Notes: generated by a model from the letters alone, not told the origin. 64,000 nucleotides of DNA from Thiosocius sp963808165 (GCA_963808165.1 CAWEET010000005.1:124001-188000); one strand, 5' to 3'; numbered from the stretch's first letter, positions 1 to 9,401 are shown. Translations and numbers: made by a program.

Positions 1-678
1 TCTATCGCCGGGTCGGATTTCAACCGGGCCTACCTGGGTCGCGCGCAAAGTATCGCCTATCTCGATCTTGGCGACATGTTGAGCCGCTGCATTGAACTCC
101 TGTGTTCGCCGGGTTCCCGGTACCTCTATGCCTACTGGCCAGAACTGGATAGCCTGGGACATCGCTTCGGTATCGGGAGTGAACCGGCCCGTGCTCACCT
201 GCTTGAACTCGACCGGGCATTCGAACAGCTGCTGCATGCGATCCGGGGAACCGACACCCTGGTAATCGTCTGTGCGGACCATGGGCAGATAGATCCGCCA
301 CCGGAGCATCGCATTGATCTGAATAACCACCCGGCGCTGGCTGATTGCATGGTCTTGCCGTTGTGTGGCGAACCTCGTGCAGCTTACTGTTACCTGCGGT
401 CCGGCTGTGAGAGCCGGTTCGACGACTACGCACGGCGAGAGTTCGCGCAGGTGGCAGACTGCATCCCCAGCGCCGAGCTTGTCGAGTCGGCCTGGTTCGG
501 GCGGGGTGAGCCCAACCCGCAATTGATCGATCGTATCGGTGACCGCGTCCTTGTCATGAAGGAGGATTACCTGCTCAAGGACTGGTTGCCACAGGAGGAT
601 AGGCACCAGATGGTCGGCGTGCATGGCGGGCTCAGCCACGACGAGCTGTGGGTGCCGTTGATCCTGGCAGAAAGCTGA
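1..678 (+). CDS. Alkaline phosphatase superfamily (nucleotide pyrophosphatase/phosphodiesterase-like) protein, 5' partial
   Basis: The reading frame is open from the first base, so the gene starts upstream of the window and only the C-terminal 225 codons are seen. The metal-binding motif ADHGQ followed by a later HGGLSHDELWVPL segment (HGG and SHDE) is typical of the alkaline phosphatase superfamily, close to type I phosphodiesterase/nucleotide pyrophosphatase proteins. An upstream AYWPELDSLGHRFG segment supplies the usual D/H metal ligands. Enzymes of this fold hydrolyse phosphate mono- or diesters with two metals, usually zinc. The substrate cannot be told from this fragment. The next gene converges on it from the other strand. 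Confidence 0.75.
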   Translation, partial: SIAGSDFNRAYLGRAQSIAYLDLGDMLSRCIELLCSPGSRYLYAYWPELDSLGHRFGIGSEPARAHLLELDRAFEQLLHAIRGTDTLVIVCADHGQIDPPPEHRIDLNNHPALADCMVLPLCGEPRAAYCYLRSGCESRFDDYARREFAQVADCIPSAELVESAWFGRGEPNPQLIDRIGDRVLVMKEDYLLKDWLPQEDRHQMVGVHGGLSHDELWVPLILAES

Positions 679-758
679 TCCCGACCGACGGCTGCCACGG
701 ACACTGCCTGGGCCGTCGCAGATACCCCGGTTCCGGCTACGTCTTGCGGATGCTGCAC

Positions 759-2378
759 TCAATCCCCTGACACACCGCCATAGGCCACGCCCGACAGTTC
801 TGCCATGTCGCGATGCCATGTCGTCAGGTCGTCGATACAAAACTGATTCAGGTGATCGTGACCGCAGGCGCGTGCCATCACCTTCATCAAGTCGGTCGAT
901 GCGCACAGGAAATTGCTCAGTTGCTCGGCACCTTTCCGGATCTGCAGACGCTGCCTCAGGTGTGCCTGCTGGGTGGCAATACCGACCGGGCAGTTGTTGG
1001 TATGGCAGGCGCGCATCCCCAGGCAACCGATCGCCTGCAACGCCGAATTGGCGATCGCTATCGCATCGGCGCCAAGCGCCATGGCCTTGATGAAGTCGGC
1101 CGGCAGGCGCAGGCCACCGGTGATCACTAGGCTGACATCATTTCGTCCCTGCTTGTCCAGATAGCGCCGAGCACGTGCCAGTGCCGGGATCGTCGGTACC
1201 GAGATGTTGTCGCGAAAGATCAGCGGCGCCGCGCCGGTGCCGCCACCGCGGCCATCGAGAACGACGTAGTCGACGCCGATCTGCAGTGCCGCCTCGATAT
1301 CGCGCTCGATATGCTGTGCGGACAGCTTGACGCCGATCGGAATACCGCCCGTGGCTTCGCGCACCTCGGCCGCAAAACGGCGGTAGTCATCGATATCCAG
1401 CCAGTCCGGGAAGCGCGATGGCGAAACGGCCGGCTCGCCTTCGGCCAAACCGCGCACCTCGGCAATCTTTCCCTTCACCTTGTTGCCGGGCAGATGACCG
1501 CCGGTGCCGGTCTTGGCACCCTGGCCGCATTTGAAATGGAACGCCTGTGACTTCTGTACCGCGTCCATGGAATAACCAAAGCGCCCTGAGGCCAGCTCGT
1601 ACAGGTAACGTGAGTTGGCTGCCTGCTCTTCGGGCAGCATTCCCCCTTCGCCGGAGCAGATGCCGGTGCCGGCCATCTCGGCACCCATAGCCAACGCGGT
1701 CTTGGCCTCTTGCGAAAGCGCGCCAAAGCTCATGTCCGAGACAAACAGCGGCCGCTCCAGTAACAGCGGTCGTGCCGCATTCGGGCCAATCACCACCTCG
1801 CTGCCGACCGGGTGATCATCGAGCAGCGGCAGCTTGTGCAACTGAGCGGTAACGATCTGGATGTCGTCCCATTTCGGCAGATCGTCGCGCGGCACGCCCA
1901 TGGCGCTGACCCGGCCGTGATGCCCCACTTTCGACAGGCCGTGTTCGGCGAGATGCTGAATGTACTGATAGTGCGGCTCTTCCGGGCCACCGTGCAGGTC
2001 TTTGTAAAGACCCTGATAACTGTCACGTCGATAGGGCTGCGGATTGTCTGACGCCCAGGCGCGGATCTCGTCTTCATCCACCCACACGCGACCGTCTTCG
2101 ACCCATGACTCGAATCGGTGCAGGCGTTCCGAGGAGTTATAGGAACTCACGCCAGACTTGAAGCAATAGTCCCAGTCGTGCAGGCCGCAGATGATGTTGT
2201 CGCCCTCGATACGCCCATCCGACATCAGCGCTCCGCGGTGTGCGCAACGGCCGTAGAGGATCGAAACCTGTTCTGTGTCCTTCCAGCGGATGACGACCAG
2301 ATCGACACCGGCGACCATGGCATAGGCAGGTTTCAGTGGTTCCAGGTCGGTCCACTGTGCGATTGCGGTCTTGTTCAT
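759..2378 (-). CDS. FMN-binding glutamate synthase-family protein with N-terminal Rieske [2Fe-2S] domain
   Basis: A 539-residue protein with two parts. The first ~110 residues form a Rieske-type domain: CAHRG and CGLHDWD provide the Cys-His/Cys-His ligands of a 2Fe-2S cluster. The remainder is the FMN-binding central domain of glutamate synthase, with GEGGMLPEEQ, FKCGQGAKTGTGG, the GTGAAP loop and a Cys-rich CHTNNCPVGIATQ segment resembling the 3Fe-4S site of GltB. The glutaminase domain of true GltB is absent, so ammonia transfer from glutamine is unlikely. A redox flavoenzyme taking electrons through the Rieske centre is inferred. I chose the start at 2378 because AAGGG precedes it; the frame stays open upstream to 2453 with no recognisable domain. 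Confidence 0.85.
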   Translation of the reverse strand: MNKTAIAQWTDLEPLKPAYAMVAGVDLVVIRWKDTEQVSILYGRCAHRGALMSDGRIEGDNIICGLHDWDYCFKSGVSSYNSSERLHRFESWVEDGRVWVDEDEIRAWASDNPQPYRRDSYQGLYKDLHGGPEEPHYQYIQHLAEHGLSKVGHHGRVSAMGVPRDDLPKWDDIQIVTAQLHKLPLLDDHPVGSEVVIGPNAARPLLLERPLFVSDMSFGALSQEAKTALAMGAEMAGTGICSGEGGMLPEEQAANSRYLYELASGRFGYSMDAVQKSQAFHFKCGQGAKTGTGGHLPGNKVKGKIAEVRGLAEGEPAVSPSRFPDWLDIDDYRRFAAEVREATGGIPIGVKLSAQHIERDIEAALQIGVDYVVLDGRGGGTGAAPLIFRDNISVPTIPALARARRYLDKQGRNDVSLVITGGLRLPADFIKAMALGADAIAIANSALQAIGCLGMRACHTNNCPVGIATQQAHLRQRLQIRKGAEQLSNFLCASTDLMKVMARACGHDHLNQFCIDDLTTWHRDMAELSGVAYGGVSGD

Positions 2379-2482
2379 GACAATGCCCTTAGATATGACC
2401 GAGAGGGGACGCATGATAGAACGATGCGTCGAAACCGGGGAGTCCGGAGGCAAAACGGCCGTCGCTGCCTGCCCAGCTTAAG

Positions 2483-2511
2483 CTGATTCCGGTCGTTTCT
2501 GGAGAACATGT
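2483..2511 (+). repeat. Truncated end of the 100-bp palindromic repeat
   Basis: About 29 bases match the left end of the repeat found complete at 12018-12117 and 24395-24494 (core CTGATTCCGGTCGTTTCTGG). The match stops abruptly after GGAGAACATGT, so this is a solo end or a truncated copy. It lies between the divergent starts at 2378 (-) and 2554 (+), where promoters are expected. Confidence 0.55.
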
Positions 2512-2553
2512 ATCGCTCCGGAACATCGCGCGCCGGCCCGGGTCCAACTCACG

Positions 2554-3999
2554 TTGCGTTTCCAGAGACCTGCCATGCCCCCACTACTGATTGCCCTCGT
2601 GACGCTGCTCGGCCTGTCGGCCACAGCGGCCTGGGCCGGGCCGACGGCCGTGCAGGCCAGGTATACGATAGGCGTCCCGGCCGACCTCGGTTCCCTGCAG
2701 GTAGAGGCATGCTTCGAGGCCGGCGGCATCTTTGACCTTCGATCCCGCTCGCCACAGGCCGGCGGTCTGCTCGATGGCCTTGCGGGGGACGCCGACACGC
2801 TGGTCGCCTGGCGCGGTGAGCGTATTCAGGTCAGGGTGCCGGGCCGTGAGGGGTGTCTCAGCTATCGGGTCAACCTCGACAGGGCATCCCAGCAAGGCCA
2901 CTGGCGCCGCGAACTTGTCGTTGCCACCGACGCGATCCTGCTCGATCCGGAACTGTTCCTTTGGCTGCCCGACGGCGTGTCGGACGTCGCCGTGGAATTC
3001 AGGCTGCCGCCGGGTCACAGCGTGTCGGCCCCGTGGGAAACGCTGGCGTCGACAAAAAAAGGTGCGGTCTTTCGCGCCGGGGCTCACGCCGCGCTTGGTG
3101 ACGGCAAGGTGGCACTCGGTCGGTTCGAAACCTATCGACTCGATGCCATTGGGGCGATCGTCGAAGTCGCATTGCTGAGCGGTGTGCCTGCAGTGGACCG
3201 GCGCATGCTGCGTCGATGGTTGCAGGCGAACATCGAGGCGGTGACCGCAGTCACCGGGCGTTTTCCGGTATCCAGACTGCAGCTGCTGGTGGTGCCGATC
3301 GGAAGCGGTGATGAGCCGGTTCCCTGGGGGCAGGTGTCGCGCAGTGGGGGCGACGCGGTGCACCTGTATATCGACCAGCGCATGTCCGAGCAGGCGTTCA
3401 TGGAAGATTGGGTGCTGAGCCATGAGCTCAGCCACCTGTTTCACCCTTATCTGGCGGATGGTGCGCGTTGGGTTTACGAGGGCCTGGCCAGCTATTATCA
3501 GAATGTCAGCCGTGCTCGCACCGGCATGATGTCGCCGAGCGCGGCATGGGAGGACCTGCACGCAGGGTTCGAGCGCGGCAGGCAGGGCACCCGGCCGGGG
3601 CGCTCCCTGGCGGACGCCACGGAGAACATGCATGCGGAACGCGCCTATATGCAGGTCTACTGGAGCGGCGCAGCGATATTCCTGATTGCGGATCTGGAAC
3701 TGCGGCAGGCAAGCGCGCAGCGCCTGTCGCTCGATCGGGTGCTCGAGGCGTTCGCCGATTGTTGTCTGCCGGCCGGCAGTGACTGGACGGGACAGGACTT
3801 CCTGGGGCAGCTCGACCGCTTGTCCGGCTCTGAGGTGTTCACCCGGCTTGCCACCCGGTATCGCACTTCCGACCGCTTTCCCGATATGACAGTGGCCTAT
3901 GCACAACTGGGTCTGCGCCGGCTCTCCGGCGGTGGCCTGGCCTTCGATGACCACCCGGATCAGGTCGCGATGCGTGCGTCGATCATGGGTGAGCCATGA
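2554..3999 (+). CDS. Secreted gluzincin-like metalloprotease (M61/M1-like)
   Basis: A 481-residue protein with a signal peptide (hydrophobic residues 10-27 ending AWA). Its centre carries a zinc protease signature: HELSH at residues 290-294, followed by the acidic ligand in WVYEGLASYY at residue 309. That is the HExxH...E layout of gluzincins such as M61 glycyl aminopeptidases, although the spacing to the third ligand is shorter than the usual 18 residues. The N-terminal ~230 residues look like a beta-rich domain with no motif I recognise. Its stop codon overlaps the start of the next hydrolase gene by four bases (ATGA), so the two are probably co-translated envelope enzymes. The alternative start at 2575 (MPPLL) would give an equally good signal peptide. 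Confidence 0.7.
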   Translation: MRFQRPAMPPLLIALVTLLGLSATAAWAGPTAVQARYTIGVPADLGSLQVEACFEAGGIFDLRSRSPQAGGLLDGLAGDADTLVAWRGERIQVRVPGREGCLSYRVNLDRASQQGHWRRELVVATDAILLDPELFLWLPDGVSDVAVEFRLPPGHSVSAPWETLASTKKGAVFRAGAHAALGDGKVALGRFETYRLDAIGAIVEVALLSGVPAVDRRMLRRWLQANIEAVTAVTGRFPVSRLQLLVVPIGSGDEPVPWGQVSRSGGDAVHLYIDQRMSEQAFMEDWVLSHELSHLFHPYLADGARWVYEGLASYYQNVSRARTGMMSPSAAWEDLHAGFERGRQGTRPGRSLADATENMHAERAYMQVYWSGAAIFLIADLELRQASAQRLSLDRVLEAFADCCLPAGSDWTGQDFLGQLDRLSGSEVFTRLATRYRTSDRFPDMTVAYAQLGLRRLSGGGLAFDDHPDQVAMRASIMGEP

Positions 4000-5390
4000 G
4001 GCTCATCGCATCCGCCGCGTTGCTGGGCAGCTTCTTGTGTCCGCCCGCGCTGTCTATGCAGACCGATGATCGTCTGAACGAAGCGATCCAGGCTATCCGC
4101 GACCGCCATCAGGTCCCGGGTCTTGCACTGCTGCTCGTCGACGGATCCGGGGTCCGCGAATTCCAGGCGCTGGGCTACGCTGACCTGACGCGGCGGCGGC
4201 CGATGACAGTCGATACGATGGTGCGCATCGGTTCGATAACCAAGACCTTCAATGCCATCGGGTTGCTGCGGCTCGAGTCCGAGGGGCTGCTGTCGCTCGA
4301 TGCGCGGCTCAAAGACCTGGCGCCCGGCTTGCCGCTGATTAACCCCTGGCGGCGCAAACACCCTGTCAGGCTGACCCATTTGCTCGAGCACACGGCCGGT
4401 CTGATGGACATGAGTCGCGAGGAATTCGCGCACAATGAGCCTTTTCCGTCCTTGCGCGCGGCCTTCGACTTTGCGCCGCAAGAACGGCGAACGCATTGGC
4501 CGCCAGGCCGGTATCCCGAGTATTCGAATGTCGGTTCGGGTTATCTCGGTTATGTCATCGAGCAGATCAGCGGCGGGTCCTACGAGGACTTCATGCGTGA
4601 ACAGGTACTGGTGCCGATGGGCCTGCCGACGGCGACCTTGAGGGCCGATGACACAACGCTGGACCGCCTGGCGGTCGGCTATGATGCCGATGGCCAGACC
4701 GCCATCCCTTATTGGCATATGGTGTTCCCGCCAATGGGTGCTATCAATGCGACGCCACTCGAGATGGCGCGTCTGCCGCAGTTTTTTCTCCGACGCGGCG
4801 AGTTGAACGGGCGCAGGCTGCTGGCGCGCACCGTGATCGATCGCATGGAGTTGCCGAGCAGCAGCCTCGCCGCACGAGCCGGGCTGACCTATGGCTACGG
4901 TCTCGGTCTCGATCAGGAGATCGACGGCGGCCGGGTGTGGTACGGCCATCATGGAGACGGCGACGGTTACCTGTCGCATTTTTCCTACCAGAAGGACCTG
5001 GGCGTCGGTTATTTCGTCACGCTCAACGCCTTCAAGCGGGCGGCCTTGTCAGACCTCAAAGAGGCCGTGCGCGCCCATCTTGCGGCAGGCCTGGAGCATC
5101 AGGCTGACAGCTCCGCAGTGACGATCGATCCCAGCCCTTCTGACCGCATCGTCGGCGATTATGAGCAGCTTACGGCCCGCTTCGAGCGCAGTCAGCCGAT
5201 GCGCCTGTCCGTCGTCAAGCGTGATGAAGGCTTTTTTCTCGTCTATCCAAGCGGGCGGCAGGCCGAGATCCTGGTGGCCGATGATGGACTTGTCCGATAT
5301 CCCTCTGATCCGATCGCCACCATGGCCATCGTCAAGGTCGATGGCCGCCTGGTGATTCAGGGCGACATTGGCAATTTCGCCAAGCGGTGA
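3996..5390 (+). CDS. Serine hydrolase, beta-lactamase class C/AmpC-EstB family
   Basis: A 464-residue protein with a short signal peptide (residues 1-20). It has the penicillin-recognising fold motifs: SITK at residues 80-83 (nucleophilic Ser and general-base Lys), YSN at 176-178, and HHG near residue 314 in place of the K-T/S-G box. The HxG form is common in esterase and peptidase members of PF00144, so it need not be a beta-lactamase. The last ~100 residues form an extra C-terminal domain of the kind seen in D-aminopeptidase-like members. It overlaps the preceding metalloprotease gene by four bases, suggesting a two-gene operon acting on envelope peptides or esters. Substrate unknown. Confidence 0.85.
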   Translation: MRLIASAALLGSFLCPPALSMQTDDRLNEAIQAIRDRHQVPGLALLLVDGSGVREFQALGYADLTRRRPMTVDTMVRIGSITKTFNAIGLLRLESEGLLSLDARLKDLAPGLPLINPWRRKHPVRLTHLLEHTAGLMDMSREEFAHNEPFPSLRAAFDFAPQERRTHWPPGRYPEYSNVGSGYLGYVIEQISGGSYEDFMREQVLVPMGLPTATLRADDTTLDRLAVGYDADGQTAIPYWHMVFPPMGAINATPLEMARLPQFFLRRGELNGRRLLARTVIDRMELPSSSLAARAGLTYGYGLGLDQEIDGGRVWYGHHGDGDGYLSHFSYQKDLGVGYFVTLNAFKRAALSDLKEAVRAHLAAGLEHQADSSAVTIDPSPSDRIVGDYEQLTARFERSQPMRLSVVKRDEGFFLVYPSGRQAEILVADDGLVRYPSDPIATMAIVKVDGRLVIQGDIGNFAKR

Positions 5391-5500
5391 GTCCGCCGAC
5401 GAATCGGCAATCATCTGCTCAGGACCGGCCTGCCGTCGCCTCTGCTGGTGCTGGGTTATACTCTTTTGATTCACGATTGCCTGAATCTATGGAGACCGTC

Positions 5501-5854
5501 ATGTCCAACCTGCAGCTCACCAATATCCCGGGAATCGGCGCCGCTACCGCCCGCGTGCTCGCTGATGCCGGCTTTTCCACTGTTGAGGCGATTGCCCATG
5601 CGGGCGAAGACAAACTGGCCGTGGTGCCGGGGTTTGGCCCCTCACGGGCTGCCGTCGTGATCGCAGCAGCCCAGGACCTCGCCGCATCCGAAGGCTTCCA
5701 GAGGGCAGGTGGTGCCGAAACCTCGCCAAAATCGGGCAACGGAAAGAAGAAGAAGAAGGACAAGGGCAAGAAGGACAAGAAGGACAAGAAGGACAAGAAG
5801 GACAAGAAGGACAAGAAGGACAAGAAGGACAAGAAGAAACGCCACAAGAAGTAG
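5501..5854 (+). CDS. Helix-hairpin-helix protein with Lys/Asp repeat tail
   Basis: A 117-residue protein. Residues 1-70 contain two helix-hairpin-helix motifs (IPGIGAATARVLADAG and VPGFGPSRAAVVIAAA), a fold that binds DNA backbone non-specifically, as in the RNA polymerase alpha C-terminus and RuvA. The last ~40 residues are almost only Lys and Asp, built from a KKKKK run and seven DKK units encoded by a 9-bp tandem repeat. The start at 5501 follows GGAG at seven bases; the upstream ATG at 5489 lacks that signal. The tail should be disordered and highly charged, and could bind nucleic acid. Function unknown. Confidence 0.75.
   Translation: MSNLQLTNIPGIGAATARVLADAGFSTVEAIAHAGEDKLAVVPGFGPSRAAVVIAAAQDLAASEGFQRAGGAETSPKSGNGKKKKKDKGKKDKKDKKDKKDKKDKKDKKDKKKRHKK
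5774..5836 (+). repeat. 9-bp coding tandem repeat (GACAAGAAG x7)
   Basis: Seven perfect head-to-tail copies of GACAAGAAG encode DKK units in the tail of the HhH protein. Nine-base units keep the frame, so copy number can change by slippage without breaking the protein. Confidence 0.95.
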
Positions 5855-5887
5855 CGCGACGCCTGGATAAGGTCCGGTAGTCCGGTA

Positions 5888-5915
5888 CCGGGGACGGCTG
5901 CGTCGTCTTCCCCGG
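5888..5915 (+). terminator. Hairpin after the HhH gene
   Basis: Seven-base inverted repeat CCGGGGA / TCCCCGG, starting 34 bases after the stop codon of the HhH gene and facing the end of corA. No clear T-run follows, so it is only a candidate terminator for the convergent gene pair. Confidence 0.35.
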
Positions 5916-5952
5916 CTTGTGCGCACCCCGAAAAGGGATCTGGCTAGCCTCG

Positions 5953-6924
5953 TTACAGCCAGCGCTTTCGTTTGAACAGCAGCAACAAGCCGGCCGCTAT
6001 CAGCCCCATCAGCGTCAGCAGGCCGTAGTAGCCCCAGGCGGCGTGCAACTCGGGCATGTGGTCGAAATTCATGCCGTAGATCCCGGCCAGGAAACCCAGG
6101 GGCACGAAGATCGCGGTGACGATGGTGAGTACCTTCATAATCTGGTTGAGGCGATGCGAGGCGACCGAGATATAGCCGTCGATCAGGTCGGCAGCCAGAT
6201 CGTGCAGCAGGTTGGACAGGCTCGCGACCCTTTCCAGGTGTTCGTAGACATCGATCCGCTCGTGTTCGTGCTCCGGGCTCAGACCCGGGGCCGGGCGGCT
6301 GCTCAAGCCGCTCAGGGCCTGGACATGATAGGCGGCGATGCGCTTGAGCTTCTTCAGGTTAGAGACATAGCCGACCAACTCGTTCAGCAGCCGGTCATTG
6401 GGATTTTCCCGCATGTCGTCTTCGATCTTGTCCAGCCGGGTCTCCAGATCCAGCAGGATCGGCAGATAACGGTCCGCGACCCGGCGGGTAATGCGCAGGG
6501 CCAGCAGTTCGGTGCCCTCGGCCAGCGGCGCCGGGTCTTCGCGCAGTTCCCGGCAGACGCCGTCGATGCCCAGTGACACCTCCTGGTGGCGGGTGACCAG
6601 GAAGCGTTCGCCGACAAACAGCGCGATCTGCAGGGTGCCGAATTCGACGTTATCGGTCGCGGCGTCCAGCCCCCGCAAGAGCAGGAAACTGTGATCTGCA
6701 AATCGCTCGAACTTGGGCGGGTGCCGTCTGCGCTGCGCGTCGCTCACCGCCAGTGGATGCAGGCCGAAGCGATCGATGAGCATCGCCCGCTCGCTGCCCT
6801 CTGGCTCGTCGCCAAAGTCGGCCCACAGCAGCGCGTCTGGGCTTGCCGCCCAGACTTCGATCAGTTCTGGGCCTCCGCTTTCCAGCCGTTTCTCGGCGGG
6901 GTGATAGTTGAAGACGCGGATCAT
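5953..6924 (-). CDS. corA: CorA family magnesium/cobalt transporter
   Basis: A 323-residue inner membrane protein, the usual CorA length. The C-terminal membrane part has YGMNF in TM1 (the GMN selectivity loop) and a second helix ending in a basic KRKRW tail. The long N-terminal cytoplasmic domain with helices before TM1 is typical of the pentameric Mg2+ channel. Translation starts at 6924: GGAGG lies eight bases upstream, and an in-frame extension to 7221 lacks family similarity and would be far too long. It is convergent with the HhH gene and divergent from the MscS-like gene. Confidence 0.92.
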   Translation of the reverse strand: MIRVFNYHPAEKRLESGGPELIEVWAASPDALLWADFGDEPEGSERAMLIDRFGLHPLAVSDAQRRRHPPKFERFADHSFLLLRGLDAATDNVEFGTLQIALFVGERFLVTRHQEVSLGIDGVCRELREDPAPLAEGTELLALRITRRVADRYLPILLDLETRLDKIEDDMRENPNDRLLNELVGYVSNLKKLKRIAAYHVQALSGLSSRPAPGLSPEHEHERIDVYEHLERVASLSNLLHDLAADLIDGYISVASHRLNQIMKVLTIVTAIFVPLGFLAGIYGMNFDHMPELHAAWGYYGLLTLMGLIAAGLLLLFKRKRWL

Positions 6925-7242
6925 GGGATCACCTCCGGGGGCTGAACGGACAATGAATTTTAAACGTGCGCCCGGGCTCGATCCGCCGCCGCAGACCGAT
7001 CTGGGGTATCTGCGATCCGCCTGGCGCGGCCCCGGTGCTGCGCTGTCGCTGGATTCGGTCCCCAATGCCGCCGCAAATCTCGGACGACCCACAAAACGTG
7101 ACATTTTTGTGAACTTTCCATCTATTCTGCATGCCGAGGACGAGACTCCACAAGCTGACGTCGGCCTGCTCCGTTGGCAGGTCCCGGCATTCAGGCGTGG
7201 CCTCGTCATGGCGAAGCGCAAGAAATGCAGAGAGGCTGTGCG

Positions 7243-8958
7243 ATGGCGAAAGGCGGTGAAAGGGCCAACAGAACGGTAGTCTGGGGCGTTGTGATCGGGC
7301 TTTGTCTCTGGTTGCCAATGTGCTGGTGCTCAGAGAACGCGCCGGCAGATGCCGCAGCGGCGCCCGCCGGGCCCACGCAGCCCCGCACGGTCGCGGCCAC
7401 CCTCGCCACGCTGGATTCCTTTGTCGACCTGCGCAACGATCTGCTGAAGGACATCAGGGGCGTTAACAAGCAGCTGGCCGACTCCGCAACCGACAACGAG
7501 AAACAGAACCTGAAGGCCGAGCTCGACAAGCTCGAATCCGACCTCCGTGCCATCACCCGCAACTTCGAGAACATCGCCGCCGGGGTGGACATCACCAGCC
7601 TGCGCACTGCGTCGGCCGAAGAGTTCAGTTTCCAGCGCGAACTGATGGCGCTGCTGAAGCCGGCCATCGACGAGATGAAGGAAATGACCGCCCATGTGCG
7701 GCAAAAGTCGGATCTGCGGGAAAAGATCGTCTATTACGATGAGCGCCTGCCGGTCATGGAACGGGCCCTGGAAAATGTGCAGCGGTTGTCCGGGGAGAGC
7801 AAGGATGCCGCCATCTCTCAGGCCCTGAATGTCACAGCAGACAACTGGCTGCGTCAGCGGTCGTTCATGGAGAGCGAGTTGCAGGCGGCCAAGCTGCAGC
7901 TGGAGGAGTTGGAGGCCGCGGAGGTGTCGCTGGGCGAGGCGTCTCAGAGCTACCTCAAGTCGTTCTTCCAGCAGCGCGGTCTCTACCTGACCGTGGCGGT
8001 ACTGGTGGTGCTCGCGATCCTGTTACTGTCGCGGCTGAGCTATTGGGCGATGGTGCGCTACCTACCGGGTTTCCGAAAACACCATCGCAGCTTCCGGGTG
8101 CGTCTGGCCGAGCTGATCCACCGCATCGTTACGGTGATACTAGTCGTCCTGGGGCCAATGATTGTTTTCTACGTGGTGGAAGACTGGGTACTGTTCAGCC
8201 TCAGTCTGCTGCTGCTGCTGGGTATTCTCTGGACGCTACGCCAGGCCCTGCCGCGCTACCTGCACCAGATCCAGACCTTTCTCAACATCGGCGCGGTGCG
8301 CGAGGGCGAGCGCCTGCTCATGGACGATCTGCCCTGGCAGGTGCGCGAGATCAACGTGTTCTGCACGCTGGTCAACCCGACGGCCGAGTTGACCCAACGG
8401 GTGCCGATCGACGCGCTGGTCGACCTCAAGTCCCGGCCGGCACGGCAAGATGAGCCCTGGTTTCCATGCAAAAGGGGCGACTGGGTGATCCTCGGCGACG
8501 GTTTGCGCGGCAAGGTCATTGGGATTTCCCCGGAGCTGGTGCAGCTGGTGGAGCGGGGGGGCTCCCAGCTGACCTACCAGACCGCGGATTTCCTCGCCAA
8601 GTCGCCGCGTAACCTGGGTACGAATTTCCGCATCAAGGAAATCATCGGCATCAGTTACAAACTACAGCGCCAGGCCACCAACGAGATCCCGGCGACACTG
8701 CAGGCCTACATCCAGGGCCGCATCGAACAGGAGGGCTATGGTGAACGGCTGCTGAACCTGCGGGTGGAGTTCGCACAGGCCAACAGCTCGTCGCTGGATC
8801 TGGCGGTAATTGCCGACTTCGAGGGCGAGCTCGGTGACCTGTACAACCGCCTGCGGCGCGCCATACAGCGCTGGTGCGTGGACGCCTGCAGCGAACACGA
8901 TTGGGAGATCCCGTTCCCGCAAATGACCCTTCACGGGACGGTGGGACGCGCTGAATGA
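7243..8958 (+). CDS. MscS-like mechanosensitive channel family protein with long coiled-coil N-terminus
   Basis: A 571-residue protein. After a signal-like hydrophobic segment (residues 9-27), residues 35-240 are rich in heptad-like Glu/Lys/Leu and probably form a periplasmic coiled coil. Membrane helices follow (around 247-268, 290-316 and 318-340). The C-terminal ~230 residues match the cytoplasmic vestibule of MscS-type proteins, including GDWVILGDGLRGKVIGISPE, which resembles the beta domain (usual form G D x V ... G x V x x I). The conserved Gly/Ala-rich pore helix is not obvious, so gating is uncertain. The start at 7243 has AGAGG eight bases upstream. Confidence 0.7.
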   Translation: MAKGGERANRTVVWGVVIGLCLWLPMCWCSENAPADAAAAPAGPTQPRTVAATLATLDSFVDLRNDLLKDIRGVNKQLADSATDNEKQNLKAELDKLESDLRAITRNFENIAAGVDITSLRTASAEEFSFQRELMALLKPAIDEMKEMTAHVRQKSDLREKIVYYDERLPVMERALENVQRLSGESKDAAISQALNVTADNWLRQRSFMESELQAAKLQLEELEAAEVSLGEASQSYLKSFFQQRGLYLTVAVLVVLAILLLSRLSYWAMVRYLPGFRKHHRSFRVRLAELIHRIVTVILVVLGPMIVFYVVEDWVLFSLSLLLLLGILWTLRQALPRYLHQIQTFLNIGAVREGERLLMDDLPWQVREINVFCTLVNPTAELTQRVPIDALVDLKSRPARQDEPWFPCKRGDWVILGDGLRGKVIGISPELVQLVERGGSQLTYQTADFLAKSPRNLGTNFRIKEIIGISYKLQRQATNEIPATLQAYIQGRIEQEGYGERLLNLRVEFAQANSSSLDLAVIADFEGELGDLYNRLRRAIQRWCVDACSEHDWEIPFPQMTLHGTVGRAE

Positions 8959-9401
8959 ACCGAGACGGCGACCGCAGCGGCGAGCTGCCTCGTGAAGCAA
9001 AACATTTGAGAAAACGCGCTCATGCACCGGGTGTCTGCAAGCCGCGCAAACGGTAGTGAGGCCGGCTTGCCGTTCACAGGCCTGTTGACGGCTGCCTGCT
9101 GGCTTGGGGATACTCGGCCAGCTAGGGGGGAAAAGGGCATCTGTTCTGCCTATACTCGTTGCTGACTGGATGTCTGACGACCTGTCCCGCAGAGCGATTC
9201 ATCAAGGACGCTGATTTCGGCGGTCTTTGCCAGTAGTTTGTAACGACTCGCTGAACGTTGGTCGCCTGCGTGCAGGCGATGATCTTGACAGCGCTGCCGT
9301 GTCGACTCCGGTCTGGATGCGGTGCGTCTTGTTTTTTCTGCTCGTGTTGGCATGTATCGCTGTTGCCGGCGACGAGGCGCCTTATTTTTTGGGGGAGTGT
9401 T
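8959..9401. other. Intergenic region, no gene seen
   Basis: 443 bases between the MscS-like gene and the thiolase gene. I see no convincing ORF. A TTGACA at 9285-9290 could be a -35 box, but no good -10 follows at 16-18 bases. A small inverted repeat (CGCCTG/CAGGCG) is present near 9264. The thiolase ribosome binding site GGGGGA ends the region. Confidence 0.5.

Noticed and set aside
2584..3954. 456-codon minus-strand frame
   Set aside because: Antisense to the gluzincin-like protease, which has a signal peptide and zinc motif; the minus frame has no ribosome binding site or domain.
5774..5836. CRISPR-like repeat
   Set aside because: Units are 9 bp, contiguous, without spacers, and in frame inside a gene.
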